Shown: positions 6,565 through 13,798 of the stretch, piece by piece
How the letters are laid out: every line of letters begins with the position of its first letter
Numbering within the stretch: position 1 is the stretch's first letter
Origin: an uncultured Saprospiraceae bacterium
GTDB lineage: Bacteria > Bacteroidota > Bacteroidia > Chitinophagales > Saprospiraceae
Reading direction: 5' to 3'
Assembly (NCBI GenBank): GCA_937894165.1
Contig: CALCSX010000257.1
Coordinates: 1 to 13,877, forward strand
DNA length: 13,877 bases
Program-made: the position numbers and the translations under genes
The notes under the pieces: model-generated
Told to the model about the DNA's origin: nothing
Seen by the model: only the letters and a program-made list of their open reading frames with translations
Databases searched by the model: none

Positions 6565-6648
6565 AGGGTCGGGCTATCCATGACTTCACTTCGTTTCGGT
6601 ACTTCGTACTTCGGACTTCGTCCTCACCATTACTATCCCTGATGCAGG
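6565..6648. repeat. Bacteroidota interspersed repeat, copy 1
   Basis: It begins AGGGTCGGGCTATCC and ends CTATCCCTGATGCAGG, the same ends in the same order as the repeat at 13436-13568. Sequences of this form, with GGGTCGGGCTATCC and a closing TATCCCT-[GA]-CG-like tail, are scattered in intergenic regions of many Bacteroidota genomes, from memory. The middle holds four ACTTCG units (6588-6593, 6601-6606, 6608-6613, 6615-6620). An 8-bp inverted repeat (6523-6530 with 6561-6568) precedes it. Confidence 0.6.
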
Positions 6649-6696
6649 TATCTGAATTTGAACAGTATTTTACTAAATCAAATGGATTCACAAGCA

Positions 6697-6737
6697 ATAT
6701 AAATGGGCTCCTGATAATATCAAGAACCCATTTATAT
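6697..6737 (-). terminator. Long hairpin after the netrin-barrel gene
   Basis: ATATAAATGGG (6697-6707) and CCCATTTATAT (6727-6737) form an 11-bp perfect stem. On the minus strand the inner bases pair further (with G-U pairs) to leave a 3-base loop. It starts 23 bp beyond the stop of the minus-strand gene, where a terminator is expected, but no strong T-tract follows. Confidence 0.5.
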
Positions 6738-6759
6738 AGAGTTTGAATTTTATAGACTC

Positions 6760-7581
6760 TTAGAATCTATATCCTACTCCTAGTTTTCCTGCAAACATAA
6801 TTGGTATCCACTCAAGACCTGAATTATTCTCTGAATCAAAATTCACAACTGCTCGACCAATACCTACACCAATATCGAAAACAAAATTACCTTTAGAAAC
6901 AATTTTGTATCCTAAACCAACACCTAATCCTAATCTAGATATACTATATTTGCCAAAACTATTATCAACGCTTCTGTTGATATATCTTGTGAATACACTT
7001 AAGTAAAATCTATCCGCACCATTTTTCGGATTGAAATAATATTTCCCAAATGCTGTGATTGGAATACCTGTGTATTTACCATCGCCCCAATCTCCTCTAC
7101 TAAATCCTAATTGGCCTTCGATACTGAAATTTTCAGATAAAGCGAAATCAGCTCCTATTGAAATGTCACCCCATAAAGTATGATATGATTCCGTAGCATA
7201 TAATAAGAATTCACCACCAACATTGAAGGCTGTATAGCCACAAGAGGTATGCGCTTTAGGAGTGAAAAAAGTAAGATTTTTATGTAATATTTTACCTTTG
7301 AAGACCTTTATCACCTCGATTTCGACTTTTGTGATTATTTCATTGTGATATAGCTCCATTCTAAGAGGATAATCTTCTATTTCCTTACAAAGTGAATCCA
7401 ACTTATTGTATCTAATAGTTTCATCATAAGTCACAAACTCTAATTTCAGTACTTTTGCATGAACTATAAGGTCTGAGTTCCTGAAGGCGTCATTTATCGA
7501 TTCCGGTGCTTCACATATACAAGCATTCGTAAGACTTATACCGAAGAAAAAGGATAAAAATATTGATGCAATAAATTTCAT
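6760..7581 (-). CDS. Netrin/TIMP-like domain fused to an outer-membrane beta-barrel
   Basis: A 273-residue exported protein with two unlike parts. Residues 1-20 are a signal peptide. The mature protein starts CICEAP, the Cys-x-Cys seen at the start of TIMP/netrin-like domains. SINDAFRNSDLIVHAKV, VEIEVIKVFKGK, TSCGY (Cys114) and GGEFLLYA (122-129) match that fold in order. At about residue 130-138 the sequence changes to an outer-membrane barrel: alternating strands (DISIGADFALSENFSIEG, ITAFGKYYFNPK, GADRFYLSVFTRYI, VFDIGVGIGRAVVNF) and a C-terminal GYRF ending in Phe, the usual barrel insertion signal. The last part of the netrin domain (normally with a Cys partner) and the start of the barrel are missing, so this may be an in-frame deletion joining two genes. 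The ATG at 7581 is preferred over an upstream GTG at 7617 because it begins the signal peptide. Function is unknown. Confidence 0.75.
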   Translation of the reverse strand: MKFIASIFLSFFFGISLTNACICEAPESINDAFRNSDLIVHAKVLKLEFVTYDETIRYNKLDSLCKEIEDYPLRMELYHNEIITKVEIEVIKVFKGKILHKNLTFFTPKAHTSCGYTAFNVGGEFLLYATESYHTLWGDISIGADFALSENFSIEGQLGFSRGDWGDGKYTGIPITAFGKYYFNPKNGADRFYLSVFTRYINRSVDNSFGKYSISRLGLGVGLGYKIVSKGNFVFDIGVGIGRAVVNFDSENNSGLEWIPIMFAGKLGVGYRF

Positions 7582-7709
7582 ACTAATGTTTATGAATGAA
7601 GATTTGCAATAATTCACTAATTTAGAAAACTCCCAAATTGTCGCTTTCTAGGTACTTATTAAGTTTAAATATTGAAATGCAGCTATGGAATGACTATTGT
7701 AACAACCAA

Positions 7710-8378
7710 CTACACAAATTGGTACAATTTCGCCGGTCTATGGCTAACATTACGCTGCAACTTGGAACTTTCTTCAATATGACCTGATGCTATTACTCTT
7801 TTTCTAAAGTTCCGCTTGTCAAATTCAATTTCGTGGACATGCTCATAAAGATTCTGAAGTTGGGAGAGCGTAAAATATTCAGGTAGCAAATGCTTGGCTA
7901 TCCGAAAAGAATCTAATCTTATTTTAAGCTGCTCCATTGCTTTACTCAATATTTGATTGTGATCGAATGCCAGCTCTTCAATTTCGGCCAGTTTCAACCA
8001 CTCTATTCTGTTATCATGCCGTACCTTGGGAAGATCTGTATTCTTTAAAAGACTGAAATACGCCACTGAAATAACCCTGCCTAATGGATGCCTGTCAATA
8101 GAGCCGAAAGCATGAATCTGTTCCTGATAAATATCCGTGATGCCCGCCCGCTTTTCTAAAATACGTCTTGCAGCATCGTCTAAGGATTCTAAAGGATGTA
8201 CCAGATCACCTAATAATGACCACATATCCTCATAGGGCTCTGTGTTACATTTCATTAATAAAACATGAATTCCATCCTCTTCAAATGAAAAAACTACATT
8301 ATCAACTGACAATCCAATTTGAAGATATTCATCCCTATTTAGTAGAATAGGATCAGCTTCGTACCCGGTAATACGCAT
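7710..8378 (-). CDS. Nudix-type transcription regulator (NrtR/AraR-like)
   Basis: A 222-residue protein with an N-terminal Nudix fold (about 22-140) and a C-terminal winged helix (about 155-222). The helix region, LLPEYFTLSQLQNLYE, DKRNFRKRVIASGHIEE and HRPAKLYQF, is the standard DNA-binding tail of NrtR-like regulators. The Nudix box (57-80) is degenerate: after Glu64 and Arg72 the catalytic Glu pair is replaced by Lys76-Arg77 (RILEKRAGI), so it should bind a ligand rather than hydrolyse one. In Bacteroidota such proteins control sugar use (arabinose, xylose) and elsewhere NAD synthesis, with a sugar phosphate or ADP-ribose as effector. The ligand cannot be told here, as no metabolic genes are adjacent. 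A perfect inverted repeat 14 bp before its ATG may be an autoregulatory site. Confidence 0.88.
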   Translation of the reverse strand: MRITGYEADPILLNRDEYLQIGLSVDNVVFSFEEDGIHVLLMKCNTEPYEDMWSLLGDLVHPLESLDDAARRILEKRAGITDIYQEQIHAFGSIDRHPLGRVISVAYFSLLKNTDLPKVRHDNRIEWLKLAEIEELAFDHNQILSKAMEQLKIRLDSFRIAKHLLPEYFTLSQLQNLYEHVHEIEFDKRNFRKRVIASGHIEESSKLQRNVSHRPAKLYQFV

Positions 8379-8391
8379 GTGGTGATATTTG

Positions 8392-8416
8392 GTAATTTTT
8401 GTTGGAGTAAAATTAC
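8392..8416. promoter_or_regulatory. Candidate operator upstream of the Nudix regulator
   Basis: GTAATTTT (8392-8399) and AAAATTAC (8409-8416) are a perfect 8-bp inverted repeat with a 9-bp spacer, ending 14 bp before the ATG at 8378. Size and position suit a dimeric autorepressor. The region up to 8540 also has CCAATAGAATTGG (8478-8490), a second small palindrome. Confidence 0.4.
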
Positions 8417-8540
8417 AAAAAATAATATAAGCGAGACAAAATTAAATCCTAATTAGATAATTCTTAACAGTTCTATACCAATAGAATTGGACGAAAATCC
8501 CAATAATTTTCTGTGAAATACCTAAGAAAATAAATTTACT

Positions 8541-9485
8541 TTATTCCTTATTTGTGATTGGCACCACTATTTTATACTGTTTTTTCGATGCATTGGGAAG
8601 CTTAGAAGATACCAACCAAGGATTGTATTTCTTCAAATCCCTGTAACTGGCATTATATTCCTTTGCGAAATCCGCCAAGCTACTAATAGTATAATCAACA
8701 TTGACCACCTGTGTATCTGCCCACTGTTTATACAAATCTTCCTCTCCCAAATAATACCCATATTTTGCCGGATTGGCAAGAATGGATTTGAAAGCCAGAA
8801 CACGGAAAACATATCGCATTGTCTCCTGACTGATATTCATATGGTAATAACTTTGCTCGTTCTGCTGGCTGAGATCCCGCGCAAAGGCCGTTTCACCACA
8901 ATTGTAAGCAGCCAAAGCATTCGTCCAATTACCGAATCTTTTGAAATATCTCTCTAATAAATCTAAGGCGGCTTCTGTAGACTTCTCAATATTATATCTC
9001 TCATCCACAAAATCATTTTGCTCTAAGCCATATGCTCTACCCACAGCAGGCATAATTTGCCAGAACCCTCTAGCCCCTGCGTAAGAAGTTACATTCTGAA
9101 AATCTGATTCCGCAGCGACAATGTACTTCAAATCATCAGGCATTCCCCTCTCCCGCAACCTCATTTCGATATAAGGAAAATATCTATTGGCATTTTTTAT
9201 GGCTAATAAAGTACTTCCATGTCTATAGGCATTTGTGATCAACTCCCGCTCCAATCTCTCCTTCACATCATCCATCTCCAAGGGCACCCTCTCACCGGCA
9301 AAATTTATATTTTTGTCAGTGACGACATTATGAACAAGTTGTGGCAATGATTCCGATGCATCAACATTCTTTTTCTCCAATACTTCAGGATCGATCGGCA
9401 TGGGTTCCAAACCACTAAATGAAAGCACTGCAATAAACATAATTGTCAAAAACACACCTCCTGAAATAAATACTCTGCTTGCCAT
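8541..9485 (-). CDS. Membrane-anchored lytic transglycosylase (SLT/MltD-like)
   Basis: A 314-residue peptidoglycan-cleaving enzyme (GH23 type) that cuts MurNAc-GlcNAc bonds forming 1,6-anhydro ends. An uncleaved-looking N-terminal hydrophobic helix (about 7-25) places it in the periplasm. The SLT domain (about 95-245) shows the catalytic Glu126 in YIVAAESDFQN, then SYAGARGFWQIMPAVGRAYGL (134-154) and LAAYNCGE (191-198), the classical order of motifs. The C terminus (about 260-310, DYTISSLADFAKEYN to KKYNPWLVSSKLPN) resembles a degenerate LysM-type peptidoglycan-binding unit. It is the last gene of the scpB-DUF2480 operon, 12 bp after the preceding stop. The ATG at 9485 directly precedes the membrane helix. 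Confidence 0.92.
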   Translation of the reverse strand: MASRVFISGGVFLTIMFIAVLSFSGLEPMPIDPEVLEKKNVDASESLPQLVHNVVTDKNINFAGERVPLEMDDVKERLERELITNAYRHGSTLLAIKNANRYFPYIEMRLRERGMPDDLKYIVAAESDFQNVTSYAGARGFWQIMPAVGRAYGLEQNDFVDERYNIEKSTEAALDLLERYFKRFGNWTNALAAYNCGETAFARDLSQQNEQSYYHMNISQETMRYVFRVLAFKSILANPAKYGYYLGEEDLYKQWADTQVVNVDYTISSLADFAKEYNASYRDLKKYNPWLVSSKLPNASKKQYKIVVPITNKE

Positions 9486-9497
9486 AATTTTTGATTT

Positions 9498-9995
9498 TTA
9501 TTTTCTTTTAAATACAGGAACCGTTGAACAAGGCTCACCAAACATAACACTTTTAGCAAATTTACTCAATTGCGCAGCAAATTCACCATACACTTCTGCG
9601 GGAACCGGTTTCTCACTACAACCTTTAACTACTGTTAAAGCATCTTGATAAGCAGCAAAATTAAAGCCCTTCATCCACTCTCTGTAAAAGGAAATTATAA
9701 AATCCTTCTCACTTCCAAAAAATACCGAAAGGCACCAGTCCTCGGCTTTCACCGCGATTAACATATAGGCCCAAGTCGGTATTATAGCATCAACGCTACA
9801 GGTCACTATTAAGTGCTTACCTGCCAGTTTTTGCCAGTCAAAATTATCCAAAGCCTCCCGAAAATCCTTCTCCTTCAATATTAACTCCCTAAAAAGATAA
9901 TCCTTAATGTCAAAGATATACCGTTCCTCCTCCGGAAAATACTCCTCCAATCTTATTGTAATTAATTTGCTATTTGCAACCTTATTGATTAACAT
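9498..9995 (-). CDS. DUF2480 family protein
   Basis: A 165-residue protein of the uncharacterised DUF2480 family, which is restricted to Bacteroidota as far as I know. Diagnostic stretches are the start INKVANSKLITIRLEEYFPE, FDIKDYLFRELILKEKDFREAL, CSVDAIIPTWAYMLIA, VVKGCSEKPVP and the end FGEPCSTVPVFKRK. Three conserved Cys (Cys66, the Cys of KGC, and that of EPC) and the acidic residues suggest a metal or redox site, but that is my inference. No signal peptide or membrane segment is visible. It sits in the middle of a tight operon, 12 bp after scpB and 12 bp before the lytic transglycosylase, so it is probably co-expressed with a chromosome-segregation factor and a wall enzyme. Confidence 0.88.
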   Translation of the reverse strand: MLINKVANSKLITIRLEEYFPEEERYIFDIKDYLFRELILKEKDFREALDNFDWQKLAGKHLIVTCSVDAIIPTWAYMLIAVKAEDWCLSVFFGSEKDFIISFYREWMKGFNFAAYQDALTVVKGCSEKPVPAEVYGEFAAQLSKFAKSVMFGEPCSTVPVFKRK

Positions 9996-10007
9996 AAATA
10001 AATTATT

Positions 10008-10664
10008 TTATTCCTCTTCGTAGGATGTAATTTCAACTAATTTCAGTTCTAATTCTTCACGAGATTCCGATTCTCCTACCTGATTGTCCGGCAATTTAAA
10101 GTCCTTCAAGGCCGGAAGCTCTGCCAAAGAGTTTAGACCAAAATACTCCATAAATCTGTCACTAGTGCCGTAAAGTAGGGGCTTCCCCACAGTTTCGGAA
10201 CGTCCTATTATATAGATGAGTTCCTTTTCCAAGAGTTTTTGAATGGCATAATCGCAATTGACTCCCCTAATTCCCTCCAACTCAGCTTTAGTAGCAGGCT
10301 GCTTGTATGCTATGATGGATAAAGTCTCCAATGCCGATTTGCTCAACCTCTTCTTTGAACTCTGCTTTAAGAATGTCCCAATTGTGTTGTGAAAAGAACC
10401 TTTTGTCATAAACTGATAGCCACCCGCTACCTTGTATATGCCAAAACTAAATTCCTCATCATCATATTTCTTCAATAAGCATTCTATAGATTGCCCGATC
10501 AATCCCTCCTCCAATAGTACATCCATCACCTCCTCCAGACAATTTTTTATCTCCCCCTCCGTAATAGGATTCTCAGCCGAGAAAATCAAAGCTTCAATAT
10601 GTTTATCAATTCCTTCCAACGCAAGATATTTTTTCAAAGATAAGAAATCGTCTGCAAAATCCAC
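10008..10664 (-). CDS. scpB: Segregation and condensation protein ScpB
   Basis: A 218-residue kleisin-associated subunit of the bacterial SMC-ScpA-ScpB condensin, which organises and segregates the nucleoid. It has the two winged-helix domains of the family: the first begins KHIEALIFSAENPIT (21-35), and the second holds KKRLSKSALETLSIIAYKQPATKAELEGIRGV (about 103-134) and LLEKELIYIIGRSETVGKPLLYGTS. The C terminus is acidic (ESREELELKLVEITSYEEE). The frame opens at GTG 10664, but this gives a longer N terminus than usual. TTG codons at 10637 or 10619 (just before EGIDKHIEAL) would fit the family better, so the start is uncertain. It is the first gene of the operon with DUF2480 and the transglycosylase, divergent from radA across 82 bp that must hold both promoters. 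ScpA and SMC are not in the window. Confidence 0.93.
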   Translation of the reverse strand: MDFADDFLSLKKYLALEGIDKHIEALIFSAENPITEGEIKNCLEEVMDVLLEEGLIGQSIECLLKKYDDEEFSFGIYKVAGGYQFMTKGSFHNTIGTFLKQSSKKRLSKSALETLSIIAYKQPATKAELEGIRGVNCDYAIQKLLEKELIYIIGRSETVGKPLLYGTSDRFMEYFGLNSLAELPALKDFKLPDNQVGESESREELELKLVEITSYEEE

Positions 10665-10746
10665 AAGCTCATGTAATCATTTCAAAAAGCAAAACTCAAA
10701 AACGAAAGTAAATATTATCTTAGCAAAATAAATAAAATCAACACTC
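10665..10746. promoter_or_regulatory. Divergent promoter region of scpB and radA
   Basis: 82 AT-rich bp separate the outward-facing genes, so both promoters must lie here or slightly inside scpB. I could not pick out a convincing TTTG/TAnnTTTG pair on either strand. No Shine-Dalgarno sequence precedes either start. Confidence 0.5.
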
Positions 10747-12114
10747 TTGGCAAAATATAAAACAGTATACGCTTGCAGTAATTGCGGAACCACGCACCCA
10801 AAATGGATGGGTCAGTGCAGCGCTTGTAATGAATGGAACACCCTGGTCGAAGAAGTAATCGAAAGAGGCAATGCAAGCAATACTACTAAACCAACGAGCA
10901 GATCCGGGACTTCCCGTGTGATTGCTATCTCTGACATTAGCGCAGGTGAAGACATCAGAGTTCGCACTCCTGATAATGAATTCAACAGGGTATTAGGGGG
11001 AGGATTGGTGCCGGGGGCATTGATATTAATAGGTGGTCATCCTGGAATAGGCAAATCAACCTTATTATTGCAATTGGCACTCACTATGCCCACAAAAATT
11101 CTGTACAACTCAGGTGAAGAAAGCGCAGAACAGATAAAAATGCGCGCCGATCGCATTGGTATTAAAAATGAAAAATGCTTTATCATGACTTCCTCCAGTG
11201 CCGAGGAGATTATCGAGAAAGCGAAGGAAGTTCTACCCGGATTAGTTATCGTTGATTCAATTCAAACAGTTTCTTCGCACAACCTTGACTCCACTCCGGG
11301 CAGTATTACCCAACTGAGGGAGTGCACCAGCCTATTTCAGCAATTTTCAAAAACTTATCATATTCCCGTTATTTTAGTGGGACATATCACCAAAGAAGGA
11401 TCCTTGGCAGGTCCTAAAGTGCTGGAACATATAGTTGATACCGTATTGCAGTTTGAAGGCGACCAAAATTACGCCTATAGAATTCTGCGAAGCTTGAAGA
11501 ACAGGTTTGGTTCCACCGACGAACTCGGAATTTATGAAATGAACTCAAAAGGCATGCGGGAGGTGAGTAATCCCTCAGAATTGCTCCTCACCCAGACTGA
11601 TGAAAATCTCAGTGGAAGTGCCAGCGCAGCGACCGTGGAGGGAATGCGCCCGATGCTGATAGAAACACAGGCTTTGGTAAGTCGATCCGCCTATGGGACA
11701 CCACAACGATCGGCCACCGGGTATGATCAGAAGCGATTGAATATGCTATTGGCTGTCTTGGAAAAAAAGATGGGATATCCATTCGCTGCCCACGATGTAT
11801 TTCTAAATATTGCGGGAGGACTCAAAGTCAATGATCCCGCCATGGATCTACCTATTGCAGCAGCCTTGATCTCCTCAATGGAAGATATTCCCATCAGCCA
11901 TAAGACTTGTTTCGCAGCAGAAATAGGATTGACCGGAGAAATTCGGGCGGTGACAAGGATAGAGCCGAGAATTCAAGAGGCTGCTCGTCTGGGTTTTGAA
12001 AGAATTTTTATTTCCAAATTCAATGCTAAAGGACTCGACAGAGAGCGATTTCCCATACAAATTGTCACGCTGACGAGATTGCAGGATTTAGCTACAATGC
12101 TTTTTACAAGTTAA
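10747..12114 (+). CDS. radA: DNA repair protein RadA (Sms)
   Basis: A 455-residue RecA-like ATPase that drives branch migration during recombinational repair. In order: a four-Cys zinc finger (Cys10, Cys13, Cys24, Cys27 in CSNCGTTHPKWMGQCSACNEW), a Walker A motif GGHPGIGKST (96-105), a Walker B strand LVIVDSIQT with Asp170, the RadA-specific KNRFGSTDE (251-259), and a C-terminal Lon-protease-like domain (about 330-455, GGLKVNDPAMDLPIAAAL) that lacks the catalytic serine arrangement. Length is normal. The start is TTG at 10747, chosen because MAKYKTVYACSNCG is the usual N terminus and no ATG lies nearby. It is divergent from scpB and followed after 2 bp by a dipeptidase gene, with which it is probably co-transcribed. 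Confidence 0.97.
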   Translation: MAKYKTVYACSNCGTTHPKWMGQCSACNEWNTLVEEVIERGNASNTTKPTSRSGTSRVIAISDISAGEDIRVRTPDNEFNRVLGGGLVPGALILIGGHPGIGKSTLLLQLALTMPTKILYNSGEESAEQIKMRADRIGIKNEKCFIMTSSSAEEIIEKAKEVLPGLVIVDSIQTVSSHNLDSTPGSITQLRECTSLFQQFSKTYHIPVILVGHITKEGSLAGPKVLEHIVDTVLQFEGDQNYAYRILRSLKNRFGSTDELGIYEMNSKGMREVSNPSELLLTQTDENLSGSASAATVEGMRPMLIETQALVSRSAYGTPQRSATGYDQKRLNMLLAVLEKKMGYPFAAHDVFLNIAGGLKVNDPAMDLPIAAALISSMEDIPISHKTCFAAEIGLTGEIRAVTRIEPRIQEAARLGFERIFISKFNAKGLDRERFPIQIVTLTRLQDLATMLFTS

Positions 12115-12116
12115 AA

Positions 12117-13364
12117 ATGCCCAATTTAATGAATTATAGATTCTTATATATAATAATTATTCTTCTTTTATACAGCGGGCAAATAATAGCCCAACAGATG
12201 GAGATGCCCTGGGAAAGGCGATACAGGGAGGCTGTGGAATTGTCGCAGCGGCTGATCATTGTGGACGGTCACGTAGATTTGCCATATCGTTTGAGAATTA
12301 TGAATTTTAGGTTCGATAGAGAATACATCGGCATTCCTATTTCTTCGGATGGAGGTGATTTTGACTATGATAGGGCCAGAGAGGGCGGTTTGGATGCCCC
12401 GTTTATGTCCATTTATATACCGGCACATTACCAAAAATACAAAGACTATGGGAAATCATTGGCGGATACTTTGATCAATATGGTGACACGAATTGCTGAA
12501 GAATATCCCGGACATTATCGAGTGGTGAAAAGCCCGGCTGAGGTGAGACAATGCCATAAAGAAGGACTTGTAGCCTTGCCCATGGGACTTGAAAACGGCT
12601 CACCAATAGGCAAGGATTTGAGTAATATAAAGTACTTTAAGGATAAGGGAATTAGCTATATTACCTTGACACATTCCAAGGACAATCATATTTCAGATTC
12701 CTCTTACGATACACTTCGAACCTGGGGAGGTTTAAGTCCCTTCGGAGAGGAAGTAGTCAAGGAAATGAATAGAGTGGGGGTCATGGTGGACGTTTCGCAC
12801 ATTTCTGACCAAGCATTTTATAAGGTGATGGCTATTTCGAAAGTGCCGGTCATAGCATCCCACTCTTCAGTTCGAGCTTTGACACCCGGTTTTCAGCGAA
12901 ACATGTCCGATGAAATGATAAAACTATTGGCGAAGAATGGCGGTGTGATCATGATCAATTTTGGAAGTGGCTTTCTCGACAATAAGATTCGGAGGGAGGC
13001 AGGGTTTCATCGAGAGAAGTTAGAAAGTTTACTTTCAGAGAAACAGCTCACATGGAAGGATCCACAAGCGCAGGCTATTATCAGAAAATATTCTAAGGAG
13101 CATAAAGCATTGTGGGCAGAACTAGATCTTGTCGTTAATCATATAATGCATGTGATTTCCTTGGTGGGAGTGGAACATGTGGGATTCGGTTCAGACTTTG
13201 ACGGAGTTGGTGATTCCCTTCCTGAGAACTTGAAGGATGTTTCGGATTATCCGAATCTAATCTATGAGCTGATGCAGCGCGGGCTATCGGAGGCAGATAT
13301 TGAGAAGATCTGTTCCGGAAATTTATTTCGTGTGTGGGAGCAGGTCTTGACAGCAAGCAAATAA
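12117..13364 (+). CDS. Membrane dipeptidase, peptidase family M19 (renal dipeptidase-like)
   Basis: A 415-residue exported zinc dipeptidase. A signal sequence (residues 1-25, FLYIIIILLLYSGQIIA then QQ) directs it to the periplasm or outer membrane. The binuclear zinc site is complete: His52 and Asp54 in VDGHVDLP, bridging Glu159 in MGLENG, His228 in DVSHIS, His249 in ASHSS; the catalytic-site Asp360 lies in GFGSDFDG. Family members hydrolyse diverse dipeptides, including D-amino-acid ones from peptidoglycan, which could link it to wall turnover. The start at 12117 is 2 bp after the radA stop, so translational coupling is likely. An in-frame ATG at 12129 would also leave a working signal peptide. 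Confidence 0.95.
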   Translation: MPNLMNYRFLYIIIILLLYSGQIIAQQMEMPWERRYREAVELSQRLIIVDGHVDLPYRLRIMNFRFDREYIGIPISSDGGDFDYDRAREGGLDAPFMSIYIPAHYQKYKDYGKSLADTLINMVTRIAEEYPGHYRVVKSPAEVRQCHKEGLVALPMGLENGSPIGKDLSNIKYFKDKGISYITLTHSKDNHISDSSYDTLRTWGGLSPFGEEVVKEMNRVGVMVDVSHISDQAFYKVMAISKVPVIASHSSVRALTPGFQRNMSDEMIKLLAKNGGVIMINFGSGFLDNKIRREAGFHREKLESLLSEKQLTWKDPQAQAIIRKYSKEHKALWAELDLVVNHIMHVISLVGVEHVGFGSDFDGVGDSLPENLKDVSDYPNLIYELMQRGLSEADIEKICSGNLFRVWEQVLTASK

Positions 13365-13435
13365 AATTTGGAGGGCATCACCCTTCACCTTCCTTACCTA
13401 TTTTTATAAGTCGAGTAGTTGAAGTGGGGACGGCG

Positions 13436-13568
13436 AGGGTCGGGTCATCCGCTTTACTCCCTGATTTTCTAGTGTGAAGGATATTTGTCAGGGGTGAATG
13501 GGTAGTTTTCTCGAACCGCGAGAATTTTTTCCAATTCCGGTCGTGCTCGCTCCTACCCCTGATGCGGG
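13436..13568. repeat. Bacteroidota interspersed repeat, copy 2
   Basis: It begins AGGGTCGGGTCATCC (13436-13450) and ends CTACCCCTGATGCGGG (13553-13568), matching the ends of the copy at 6565-6648. The interior is about 50 bp longer. It includes CCCTGA/TCAGGG (13459-13464 with 13488-13493) and the palindrome TTCTCGAACCGCGAGAA (13508-13524). Confidence 0.6.
13508..13524 (+). repeat. Palindrome TTCTCGAACC[AG]CGAGAA, copy 1
   Basis: TTCTCG-AACCG-CGAGAA: a perfect 6-bp inverted repeat with a 5-base spacer. Copies 2 and 3 differ only in the last spacer base. Confidence 0.75.
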
Positions 13569-13726
13569 CTGGAGTTGGAAAGAAAAATTAATAAGGATAA
13601 TATCTATTGGCTTTTTTCTTTAGATTATAAAAGTAAATACTACATTTAAATTAGCTCATTGCACGAAAATTAAACTGTGCCTTAAAATATTTTTTAGTTA
13701 CTGTAGAGCAAATCTCATAATTCAAA

Positions 13727-13743
13727 TTCTCGAACCACGAGAA
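13727..13743 (+). repeat. Palindrome TTCTCGAACC[AG]CGAGAA, copy 2
   Basis: TTCTCG-AACCA-CGAGAA, in the same orientation as the other two copies as judged by the asymmetric spacer. Confidence 0.75.
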
Positions 13744-13781
13744 CAATTCCATCAGTTTAAATTGACGACTTTAGAAAAGTC

Positions 13782-13798
13782 TTCTCGAACCACGAGAA
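13782..13798 (+). repeat. Palindrome TTCTCGAACC[AG]CGAGAA, copy 3
   Basis: TTCTCG-AACCA-CGAGAA, identical to copy 2 and 55 bp from it, start to start. Confidence 0.75.

Larger units (their letters stand above)
6080..6759. other. Intergenic region after katG
   Basis: 680 bp between convergent genes (katG plus, barrel gene minus). In order it contains a 324-bp palindromic element (6119-6442), a terminator-like hairpin (6450-6486), an interspersed repeat with GGGTCGGG and CCCTGATGC ends (6565-6648) preceded by an 8-bp inverted repeat CCCTGACC/GGTCAGGG (6523-6530 and 6561-6568), and a hairpin (6697-6737) that may end the minus-strand gene. The 95-codon minus-strand open frame 6159-6446 coincides with the palindrome and is not a credible gene. 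Confidence 0.8.

Noticed and set aside
7705..7723. ACCAA...TTGGT inverted repeat at the end of the Nudix regulator gene
   Set aside because: Only 5 bp of stem, within the coding end, with no T-tract; too weak to call a terminator.
13508..13798. CRISPR-like array from the three 17-bp repeats
   Set aside because: The spacings (219 and 55 bp) are unequal and the repeats too short for CRISPR; no cas gene is present.
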